From Armatimonadota bacterium (lineage in GTDB: Bacteria > Armatimonadota > Zipacnadia > Zipacnadales > FEN-943), in assembly GCA_026419655.1 (NCBI GenBank), contig JANZZA010000256.1:1-10613 (forward strand): 10,613 nt of DNA, written 5' to 3'. The notes under the pieces are model-generated. The model was not told the origin of the DNA and did not search any database. It worked only from the letters and a program-made list of their open reading frames with translations. Positions 1 to 5,320 of this stretch are shown piece by piece (position 1 is the stretch's first letter; every line of letters starts with the position of its first letter). The translations under genes were made by a program, and so were the position numbers.

Positions 1-40
1 GCTTCCACCATGCTGCTACTGTTGCAGCGTCTGCCGTCAT
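1..40 (-). CDS. 5' end of an unidentified minus-strand gene (partial)
   Basis: Reading the minus strand, an ATG at 40-38 opens a frame that stays open to the window edge and gives MTADAATVAAWWK (13 residues). A near-perfect ribosome-binding site, AAAGGAGGTG (complement of 51-60), lies 10 nt upstream, which is why I believe in a real start here. The gene is divergent from rpsT, with 233 bp between the two start codons. Too little protein is visible to name a family. Other genomes often place replication or translation genes such as holA next to rpsT, but nothing in these 13 residues supports that. Confidence 0.5.
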   Translation of the reverse strand, partial: MTADAATVAAWWK

Positions 41-157
41 GGCGCGGAGACACCTCCTTTTACGTTTTCAACTCCAAGGTGATTCTCCGCGCCTCACTCT
101 TTCCTGCCTGAAACAAAATCCTGAGTAAACTGAATACTCCCCGCGGGACCGGGTAGG

Positions 158-186
158 TTGCGCGCATCGCCGGAGGGTTGTAGAAT
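158..186 (+). promoter_or_regulatory. candidate promoter for rpsT
   Basis: TTGCGC (158-163) and TAGAAT (181-186) are separated by 17 bp. They match the sigma-70 consensus at 3/6 (first three bases of -35) and 5/6 (-10). Transcription would start near 193, just before the leader hairpin at 205-231. This is a by-eye match in GC-rich DNA, so confidence is low. Confidence 0.3.
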
Positions 187-204
187 ATCGCTTGAGCAGC
201 ACAT

Positions 205-231
205 GCGCCGGCACGAGGACAGTGCCGGCGC
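205..231 (+). promoter_or_regulatory. strong hairpin in the rpsT leader
   Basis: GCGCCGGCAC (205-214) and GTGCCGGCGC (222-231) form a perfect 10-bp stem around the 7-nt loop GAGGACA. It lies 42 nt before the rpsT start codon. No T-tract follows, so it is not a standard intrinsic terminator. Ribosomal protein genes are often controlled through leader RNA, and E. coli S20 is autoregulated at translation, so a regulatory leader element is plausible. That role is inference; the inverted repeat itself is certain. Confidence 0.6.
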
Positions 232-273
232 CGTCCTTGAACGGAATCGTTGTGGTATCGGGGAGAGGAGTAA

Positions 274-549
274 ATGCCACAGGAGAAGTCCAGAGAAAAG
301 GACTTGCGCCGTAGTCTTTTTCGCCGGCGCCTCAACCGCGATCGCAAGCGCGCTATGCGCATGGCGATCCGCGCCGCTCTGGACGCGGCTGCGAGGGGAA
401 ACGAGGAAGAACTCGACAAGGCCCTGCGCAATGCCCAGCGAGCAATTGACCTGGCCAGACAAAAGGGGCCGCTGCATAAGCGCACGGCCGCGCGCCGCAA
501 GTCTCAGCTTATGCGCCGCATAGCAGCCCTGCAGTCCAAGGGCGTTTGA
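274..549 (+). CDS. rpsT: 30S ribosomal protein S20
   Basis: S20 is a small, very basic primary-binding protein of the 30S subunit that contacts 16S rRNA and helps assembly. The 91-residue product (E. coli S20 is 87) has an Arg/Lys-rich N-terminal helix (about residues 4-32), a middle acidic/amphipathic helix (EEELDKALRNAQRAIDLA, about 44-61) and the family's conserved C-terminal signature KGPLHKRTAARRKSQLMRRI (about 64-83). The start is fixed by GAGAGGAG at 263-270, which leaves 3 nt before the ATG. The gene stands alone, divergent from the gene at 1-40 and convergent with wrbA. A hairpin in the leader (205-231) may be involved in control. No cotranscribed neighbour is visible downstream. Confidence 0.95.
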   Translation: MPQEKSREKDLRRSLFRRRLNRDRKRAMRMAIRAALDAAARGNEEELDKALRNAQRAIDLARQKGPLHKRTAARRKSQLMRRIAALQSKGV

Positions 550-562
550 GGCCGCTGCTTGC

Positions 563-583
563 CTTTAGCCGCCCAGGCTAAAG
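563..583 (+). repeat. 8-bp inverted repeat just after rpsT
   Basis: CTTTAGCC (563-570) pairs with GGCTAAAG (576-583) around the loop GCCCA. It starts 14 nt after the rpsT stop codon, where a terminator would be expected, but no run of T follows on either strand. It could be a 3'-end stabilising hairpin or a weak terminator of rpsT. Confidence 0.5.
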
Positions 584-706
584 CTCGCCCTGGCGTGTGG
601 TTCCCTCTGAGACTCTTGCAAGACCTGAAGTTAGCCGACCTAAAACGAGGGAGCTGTACAACTGTGCGCCCCGACCTTGGGCCTATAAACGTGCCCGGGA
701 AGCGAC

Positions 707-722
707 TTTTGCAACAGTTTCC
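707..722 (+). repeat. dispersed motif TTTTGCAACAGTTTCC, copy 1
   Basis: This 16-mer shares its first 12 bases exactly with 956-967 in the same spacer. It matches 15 of 16 bases of 7940-7955 in another intergenic region 7 kb away. All copies noticed are on the plus strand and outside genes. Function unknown. Confidence 0.4.
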
Positions 723-735
723 CTCTCGACCGAGT

Positions 736-768
736 ACAACGCGCCGCCCCTTCCCGGCGGCGCGTTGT
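736..768. repeat. 13-bp GC-rich perfect inverted repeat
   Basis: ACAACGCGCCGCC (736-748) pairs with GGCGGCGCGTTGT (756-768) around the 7-nt loop CCTTCCC. It is the strongest hairpin in the spacer. The plus-strand continuation (TGTCC) has only a vestigial U-tract, so a terminator role for rpsT is possible but weak. In a convergent spacer such a palindrome could act on transcripts from both sides. Confidence 0.6.
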
Positions 769-784
769 TGTCCGACGCTCATAT

Positions 785-817
785 ATGCCGCCTCCGCTGC
801 TACCGGCGGAGGTGCAT
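785..817. repeat. imperfect inverted repeat, 13 pairs with one bulge
   Basis: ATG-C-CGCCTCCGC (785-797) can pair with GCGGAGGTG-CAT (806-817). There is one bulged C at 788, one G-T pair, and an 8-nt loop (798-805). It lies 16 bp from the previous hairpin, giving two consecutive strong stems. No T-tract follows. Confidence 0.5.
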
Positions 818-905
818 GACAGCAGCAGGTTTTGCAGGCAAGACACCGGGTGACTATTGCGAAACCAACGTCTCGCAGGTAAGTCGCGCCCACGGAGTAT
901 TTGTT

Positions 906-921
906 GCAGGTGCAAACCTGC
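906..921 (+). repeat. 6-bp hairpin with a GCAA tetraloop
   Basis: GCAGGT (906-911) and ACCTGC (916-921) close a GCAA loop, which is a GNRA tetraloop, a stable fold often found in structured RNAs. It lies between the 785-817 hairpin and the second TTTTGCAACAGT copy. Suggestive of a functional RNA, but short enough to arise by chance. Confidence 0.35.
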
Positions 922-955
922 GCGGTATAAGGACTGGCAGCCACGTGTGGACAAG

Positions 956-967
956 TTTTGCAACAGT
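956..967 (+). repeat. dispersed motif TTTTGCAACAGT, copy 2
   Basis: Identical over 12 bases to 707-718 (249 bp apart). The similarity stops after this core: CACC follows here, TTCC in copy 1. A TATAA lies upstream of both copies (684-688 and 926-930) at different distances, 23 and 30 bp. Confidence 0.35.
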
Positions 968-1150
968 CACCTAAGCGATATGGGCCTTCAACCGCCCTCA
1001 AGGGATGCCCGCTGAAGGGAGCCTGCCCGGAAGCCCCGCGGCTGAGCGAGTGAAGGCACCGCACCATGCCTGTCCCGAGACTATCCCTGCAGCGCAGCCG
1101 GTGGCCATCCTCCCTGCCAGGCTGCCTTGCCACGGATACTGCCGCATTGT

Positions 1151-1181
1151 AAGGAGCCTGGAGGCGGCGAGATGGCTCCTT
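1151..1181. repeat. 8-bp inverted repeat downstream of wrbA
   Basis: AAGGAGCC (1151-1158) pairs with GGCTCCTT (1174-1181) around a 15-nt loop. It begins 22 nt past the wrbA stop codon on the minus strand, where wrbA transcription should end, but no T-run follows in that direction. A Rho-dependent or processed 3' end would fit better than an intrinsic terminator. Confidence 0.4.
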
Positions 1182-1202
1182 GCCGGGAGTGATGCCAGGA
1201 CG

Positions 1203-1826
1203 CTAGGACTGCTTGCCAGCAAGGAGGGCACGGGTGATTTCCGCAACACGCCGGCCCTGGTAGCGCGCGATGGCAAGCTCGTTCTCGCTTGGCTGACGGG
1301 AACCATCAGGGCCAGCTATGGTTGTGGCGCCGTAAGGTGTGCCGCCGGTGATTTCGTCCATTTTGTGCAGTTCAGGCGTGGCGGAGGGTATGCCCACAAG
1401 AATCATGCCATGGTGGAGAAGAGTTATCATGAAACTCAGCAGGGTGCTTTCCTGGCCGCCGTGCTGACTGGCAGTGGAACAGAACACGCTACCAACCTTC
1501 CCGATGAGGGCGCCTTTCATCCATAATCCACCGGTCTGGTCGAGGAAGTTGCGCATCTGGGCGGCCATGTTACCGAAGCGCGTAGGGGTGCCGAAGATAA
1601 TTGCGTCGGCGTCGGCCAGAACCTTAGGCGTGGCGACGGGAATATGGGCAAAGGCTGCGCGCGCCGCAGCCGCGCCGCTGGCCTGAAGTCTTTCTTCGGG
1701 CACAAGTTCCGGCACCTGATACAGCTCCACCTCGCTCCCCTCCACTTCTCTGGCCCCTTCGGCCACAGCCTCCGCCAGTCGGTATACATGACCGTACATG
1801 CTGTAAAACACGATAGCTATCTTCAT
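1203..1826 (-). CDS. wrbA: NAD(P)H:quinone oxidoreductase, WrbA type (flavoprotein)
   Basis: WrbA is an FMN-binding, flavodoxin-like enzyme, usually tetrameric, that reduces quinones by two electrons with NAD(P)H (type IV; EC 1.6.5.2) and is linked to oxidative stress protection. The 207-residue product starts MKIAIVFYSMYGH, the first beta strand plus the phosphate-binding loop for FMN. It continues with GTPTRFGNMAAQMRNFLD, then FCSTASQHGGQE, and ends with the family's TPYGATTIAG and ARYQGRRVAEI segments. Length is typical and no key segment is missing. I take the ATG at 1826, with GGAG 8 nt upstream (complement of 1835-1838). A GTG at 1835 would add three residues (MRR) before the first strand. 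The gene is convergent with rpsT and follows a possible small ORF by 5 nt, so the two may be cotranscribed. Confidence 0.95.
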   Translation of the reverse strand: MKIAIVFYSMYGHVYRLAEAVAEGAREVEGSEVELYQVPELVPEERLQASGAAAARAAFAHIPVATPKVLADADAIIFGTPTRFGNMAAQMRNFLDQTGGLWMKGALIGKVGSVFCSTASQHGGQESTLLSFMITLLHHGMILVGIPSATPELHKMDEITGGTPYGATTIAGPDGSRQPSENELAIARYQGRRVAEITRALLAGKQS

Positions 1827-1831
1827 CCTCC

Positions 1832-1996
1832 TCACTCCATTACGACTTGGTGGCGACGGACATAGAACCAGAGCGCCAGGGCAATCCGGTAGATTAACTT
1901 GTCCGCCTCTTTCACACGGAACCCGTTTAGAGGGTTCTCACCGGGCCCCTTGCGCGGCCCTTTCGCATTGTCATGGGTCTGCCCAGATGCAGGCAT
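1832..1996 (-). CDS. possible small protein (54 aa) upstream of wrbA, unknown function
   Basis: A minus-strand frame from ATG 1996 to TGA 1832 encodes 54 residues. The C-terminal half looks protein-like: NPLNGFRVKEADKLIYRIAL is followed by ALWFYVRRHQVVME, a short hydrophobic/aromatic stretch (about residues 36-46) flanked by basic residues, as in a small membrane-associated or amphipathic helix. Its stop codon is 5 nt before the wrbA ATG, and the GGAG that can serve wrbA lies in its last codons. This is the spacing expected of translationally coupled genes. Against it: no ribosome-binding site before ATG 1996, a proline/glycine-rich N-terminal part, and an uncertain start (the frame stays open further upstream). 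I recognise no family. Confidence 0.35.
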   Translation of the reverse strand: MPASGQTHDNAKGPRKGPGENPLNGFRVKEADKLIYRIALALWFYVRRHQVVME

Positions 1997-2092
1997 AGCC
2001 GCGGGTGCGGAGAAGCAACACCGGCGGCGGCCTTTTGACAGGCCATTGAAGTCTTCTGCGTGCTCTGCCGAAGTCCTTTCTCGCCGCTGCGC

Positions 2093-2122
2093 AAAGTAGG
2101 CACCACGAGGAGGGAAAGTCAA
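2093..2122 (-). promoter_or_regulatory. candidate minus-strand promoter for the small ORF and wrbA
   Basis: On the minus strand, TTGACT (complement of 2117-2122, 5/6 to the -35 consensus) is followed after 18 bp by TACTTT (complement of 2093-2098, 4/6 to -10). Transcription toward wrbA would start near 2086. The site overlaps the ribosome-binding site of the divergent 2122 gene. Weak, by-eye evidence. Confidence 0.2.
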
Positions 2123-4950
2123 TGCAGCCGTCGGGATTCCTGGTGATGGCACTGATTGGCGCGCTGCCACCGAATCTTCCGCCGGTGGTGACGGTAGGGC
2201 GGACGGCACAAGCGCCGGTGGTGGACGGGGCAATGGGGGACTCGTGCTGGCAGTCTGCGGCGGTGGCGGCTCCCTTTGTTCTGCTCGGCACCGCCGACCT
2301 GCCCACTCAGCAGACAGTGGTCCGCCTTTGCTACGACGCTGAGAGCCTGTATGCAGGCTTCTGGTGCTGGGAAGACAACATGGCGGCCCTGCATCTGGCC
2401 GCCAAGGAGCGCGACGCCACTAACGCCTGGGCTGATGACTGCGTGGAAGTCTTTCTGGCTCCTGACGGTCGCGGCGATGTCTACTATCACGTCATTGTCA
2501 CCGCTGCGGGCGTGATAGCCGATGAAGTTTGCCGCACAGGTGGCCAACGCGAGATGGCCTGGGACTTTGCTGGCCAGGCGGCTGTGGGGCGCAGTTCTCG
2601 CGGGTGGACATGTGAAATCGCTCTGCCCTTCTCTGCCATGGGTGATCCCAGTCTTTCCTCGCCATGGCTGGCGAGCTTTGCCCGTGGTGAACATCCGCAC
2701 AGCGAATGGTCTGCCTGGCCCGCCCTGGTGGGGGGATTCCACGAAACCGACCGCTTCGGCCGAATACTTTGGAGAGACTCGCCAGCGGTGATCGGACTAT
2801 CTGTGAAGCCCTTGTGGGTCGGTCTCAATGCTGTGCAATTGACTGCGCCGCCTGGCGGTCAGGCGCTGCACGCTGAGGCAGTAGTCGTGCGTGACGGTGG
2901 CCAATACCGCAAGTCCCTGCAGGCTCAGGGAGATCGGCTTTCTTTCTGGCTGAACGACGAAGGAGAAGGTTTCTTTCGACTGGTGATACGGGCCGCGCCG
3001 CCGGCCGGCCAGGAGGTTGTCAAGGCACCAGACGCCTTCGCCACGCCACCAATACATTTCTACATTCCGCCAATCACTCCGTTCCTTGATGAAGCCGCCG
3101 GGCGGCTGGCGACGGCCACCGCGGTGCTGCAACCGCTAAAGCGCGACGTTCGGGTGCTAAAGTCAGACCTGCGCCGGGCCTATGCCGACCATGCGGAAAT
3201 CAGTCAGGATGTGGCCCTGGCTAAGGCTCGCGCAGAAGCAAGCGACGAGGCCTGGGCGGCACTGCGCGAGCGGGCCGCCAAGCTTTCGCAGGATGCTTTC
3301 CTGCTGCTGGCCCGGGCATGGACCGCCGCGCGCGTACCTGCAGACCCACAGCCGAGTTTTGCGCTGGGCTGGCAGAACTCCCTGATAAAGCTGCGACGCG
3401 ACGACACACGAGTGAATCTCAGTGGCCCAATAACCCTTTCAGCTTGCCGGGGCGAAGGCGAAAGCGCTCAAATCGTAGTCATCGCCCTGGATAAACCCGT
3501 GCCCATTGAGAAGGTCACAGTATCACCTCTGCGGCGCGATGGCACGGGCGAGGAGTTGCCGGCCAGTGCGGTGCGACTTTTCCGCGTGGACTACGTGCAC
3601 ACGCGGCCGCCAGCTTACCCCGTGGACTATGTAGGCTGGTGGCCGGACCCGCTGGTGCCGCCGGAGCCAGTCGAGGTGGCTCCTGGGGAGCTGCAGCCCT
3701 ACTGGGTGACGATTTATGTTCCGGCCGACGCGCGACCAGGCCTTTATCGGTCCCGGGTCTGGGTACGGGACGCGGAAGGGGGCGTGCTGAGCTGGCCCGT
3801 CCAGCTTCACGTATGGGACCTGGTGCTACCGTGGCCCAGCCGACTCAAGACCGCTTTCAGCATGCTGCCAGCCTACGACCAGTGTCTCTGGTACGGCTTT
3901 GAGGGCCTGCCGCCCAGAGACTACCGCCTGCGTCTGTACGAGCTGCTCTTCGAGCACCGGCTGAATCCAATGTCATTGTACTGGGACCAGATCTGGCCGC
4001 CACGGGAAGACCTGGAATGGTGTGTCAAGCGCGGACTGAATGCCGTGAACATCCGCTACGTCAGCAATGCCGACCCAGGCGTGATGGACTATGTCAAGGA
4101 GCAGGCCGACTGGCTGCGGGAAAAGGGTTTTCTGCCCTTGGCTTACGTTTACGGGTTTGATGAAGCTGGCCCAAGCTTATGGCCTGCGCTGCGCGAGACC
4201 TATGCTAAAGTGCGTGAGCTAGTGCCGGACCTGCCAAGGGCGTGTACAGTGGCTCCCAACGAACAACTGGACGGTTATATAGACATCTGGGTGCCGCTGA
4301 CTGCTTCCTACGATCACCGCGAGGCCGAGAAGCGCCGGCGAGCTGGCCAGGAAGTCTGGTGGTACATCTGCTGTGGGCCGTGGCATCCTTACTGCAATTG
4401 GTTCATTGACTATCCCGCCACCGACGCGCGGGTGATTTTCTGGCAGACCTTCAAGTACGGCGTGACGGGATTCCTGTACTACGAGATTGCCATGTGGCGC
4501 ACCAACTTGATTACCGAGCCGTCGGCAGACCTGACCCAAATACCTCATGAGGATGAGGCTGTCCGAAAGGCCATCGCCGAAGGCAAACGCTGGCCCGACG
4601 TACCCTGGAACACTTTCACTTTTGCTCGCTTCAACGGTGATGGGTTGCTCATTTATCCTGGGCGCAATCAGACGCCCTTGCCGTCGCTTCGGCTTGAGGT
4701 CATTCGCGACGGCATCGAGGACTACGACCTGCTCAGCTTGCTGAGGGACCTGCGCCGTCAAATCTTCAGCGGCCCTGTCCGGTACAGACTGGCGGACGGC
4801 CCCGTTTCAAAGGCCGGGGAGCTGCTGGCCGTGCGCCCGGCGGTTGTGAAGGACCTCACGCATTACACGAGTGACCCAGTAGCTATCTTGCGCGAGCGCG
4901 AGGCTGTTGCAAAGGCGGCGCTGACTCTAAAGTCGGCGCTGCAAAGGTAG
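2122..4950 (+). CDS. GH123-family (DUF4091) glycoside hydrolase with N-terminal CBM9-like domain
   Basis: Predicted to bind and cleave amino-sugar glycans. Characterised GH123 enzymes are beta-N-acetylgalactosaminidases using substrate-assisted catalysis with an adjacent Asp-Glu pair; that pair is seen here as D680-E681 in VYGFDEAG. In the 942 residues I see a weakly hydrophobic start (1-18); a CBM9-like beta-sandwich (about 24-217, with DDCVEVFLAPDG at 105-116 and GWTCEIALPFSAM at 161-173); a beta-rich linker; a charged helical hairpin (about 323-409); the GH123 N-terminal beta-sandwich (about 411-570); the TIM barrel (about 574-880), whose end carries the DUF4091 hallmark LEVIRDGIEDYDLL (858-871); and a helical tail. 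The start is set by AGGAGG at 2108-2113, 8 nt before ATG. The N-terminus lacks Lys/Arg and a clear cleavage site, so export is uncertain. The fold assignment is firm; the substrate is inferred from the family. Confidence 0.88.
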   Translation: MQPSGFLVMALIGALPPNLPPVVTVGRTAQAPVVDGAMGDSCWQSAAVAAPFVLLGTADLPTQQTVVRLCYDAESLYAGFWCWEDNMAALHLAAKERDATNAWADDCVEVFLAPDGRGDVYYHVIVTAAGVIADEVCRTGGQREMAWDFAGQAAVGRSSRGWTCEIALPFSAMGDPSLSSPWLASFARGEHPHSEWSAWPALVGGFHETDRFGRILWRDSPAVIGLSVKPLWVGLNAVQLTAPPGGQALHAEAVVVRDGGQYRKSLQAQGDRLSFWLNDEGEGFFRLVIRAAPPAGQEVVKAPDAFATPPIHFYIPPITPFLDEAAGRLATATAVLQPLKRDVRVLKSDLRRAYADHAEISQDVALAKARAEASDEAWAALRERAAKLSQDAFLLLARAWTAARVPADPQPSFALGWQNSLIKLRRDDTRVNLSGPITLSACRGEGESAQIVVIALDKPVPIEKVTVSPLRRDGTGEELPASAVRLFRVDYVHTRPPAYPVDYVGWWPDPLVPPEPVEVAPGELQPYWVTIYVPADARPGLYRSRVWVRDAEGGVLSWPVQLHVWDLVLPWPSRLKTAFSMLPAYDQCLWYGFEGLPPRDYRLRLYELLFEHRLNPMSLYWDQIWPPREDLEWCVKRGLNAVNIRYVSNADPGVMDYVKEQADWLREKGFLPLAYVYGFDEAGPSLWPALRETYAKVRELVPDLPRACTVAPNEQLDGYIDIWVPLTASYDHREAEKRRRAGQEVWWYICCGPWHPYCNWFIDYPATDARVIFWQTFKYGVTGFLYYEIAMWRTNLITEPSADLTQIPHEDEAVRKAIAEGKRWPDVPWNTFTFARFNGDGLLIYPGRNQTPLPSLRLEVIRDGIEDYDLLSLLRDLRRQIFSGPVRYRLADGPVSKAGELLAVRPAVVKDLTHYTSDPVAILREREAVAKAALTLKSALQR

Positions 4951-4956
4951 TCGAGG

Positions 4957-4981
4957 AGTGCGGCGTTTTATCCGCATTTTT
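4957..4981 (+). terminator. intrinsic terminator after the GH123 gene
   Basis: AGTGCGG (4957-4963) pairs with CCGCATT (4972-4978), including one G-T pair, around an 8-nt loop. The T-run TTTTT (4977-4981) follows the TGCGG/CCGCA core directly. It starts 7 nt after the stop codon. The stem is short, so strength is moderate. It implies the 5321 gene needs its own promoter, or read-through. Confidence 0.6.
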
Positions 4982-5320
4982 CCGTCGTGTAGCAGGCAAT
5001 AATAGGCTTGAGCATCTGCGGCTTAGGGGTGCCATGCCCGCGGCGGCCCTTCGTTGCATCGTGTCGGGTGGCACCCGACCAGAAAGGCTGCGCATTGCAT
5101 GCAGCACAAAAGGTTGAAAAGGAAGCTGGGGACAGCCATCTTGAGGGTATTCTGCAAAACAAACCGACTTTTCAGACCAGCGCAGAAGCTTGCGAACTAC
5201 CCGCGCCCCGGGGAAACAAGCGGTCTTCACCGGGCGGTGCAAAGAAACCGGGTTCGAAGACGGCTTTTGGGAGCATTCCCGAACCGGCTACACCCCAACA
5301 CCTCGCGAGGAGGTGACTAG
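4982..5320. other. intergenic leader of the 5321 gene, no gene seen, small inverted repeats
   Basis: No frame here has both a ribosome-binding site and protein-like composition. It contains GTCGGG/CCCGAC (5063-5079, loop TGGCA), the palindrome TGCATGCA (5096-5103), a GCTG/CAGC stem with loop GGGA (5125-5136), and a bulged inverted repeat in which CCGGGTTCG (5248-5256) and GGGA (5269-5272) pair with TCCCGAACCGG (5277-5287). It ends with the hairpin covering the ribosome-binding site of the next gene. I could not identify a convincing promoter. Confidence 0.4.
5299..5315 (+). promoter_or_regulatory. hairpin that can sequester the ribosome-binding site of the 5321 gene
   Basis: CACCTC (5299-5304) is perfectly complementary to GAGGTG (5310-5315) around the 5-nt loop GCGAG. 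The right arm is part of AGGAGGTGA (5308-5316), a full-length Shine-Dalgarno match 7 nt from the ATG. The upstream arm therefore mimics the 16S rRNA 3' end and could block ribosome binding until opened. The complementarity is seen directly; a regulatory role is inferred. Confidence 0.5.

Larger units (their letters stand above)
550..1202. other. 653-bp convergent spacer, no convincing gene, several inverted repeats
   Basis: Both flanking genes (rpsT plus, wrbA minus) end into this stretch. Frames open here have low-complexity or Arg/Cys-rich translations without a good ribosome-binding site, so I call no protein gene. It holds inverted repeats at 563-583, 736-768, 785-817, 906-921 and 1151-1181, plus a nested set near 985-1018 (CCTTCA pairing with TGAAGG around a small CCC/GGG stem). 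TTTTGCAACAGT also occurs twice (707-718, 956-967). None of the hairpins is followed by a good T-tract. A non-coding RNA or a remnant repeat element is possible. No tRNA or known riboswitch pattern was recognised. Confidence 0.5.

Noticed and set aside
504..1133. Open minus-strand frame of 209 codons across the rpsT-wrbA spacer
   Set aside because: It overlaps the end of rpsT, its translation is Cys/Arg-rich and irregular, it crosses several hairpins, and it has no ribosome-binding site; it looks like a chance frame in GC-rich DNA.
2035..2040. Perfect TTGACA upstream of the 2122 gene as a -35 box
   Set aside because: The DNA 16-18 bp downstream (around 2057-2064, GC-rich) has no -10-like hexamer, so no promoter can be supported.
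5248..5260. GGTTCGAAGAC as a tRNA T-loop
   Set aside because: No matching T-stem partner, anticodon arm or acceptor stem could be found around it on either strand.
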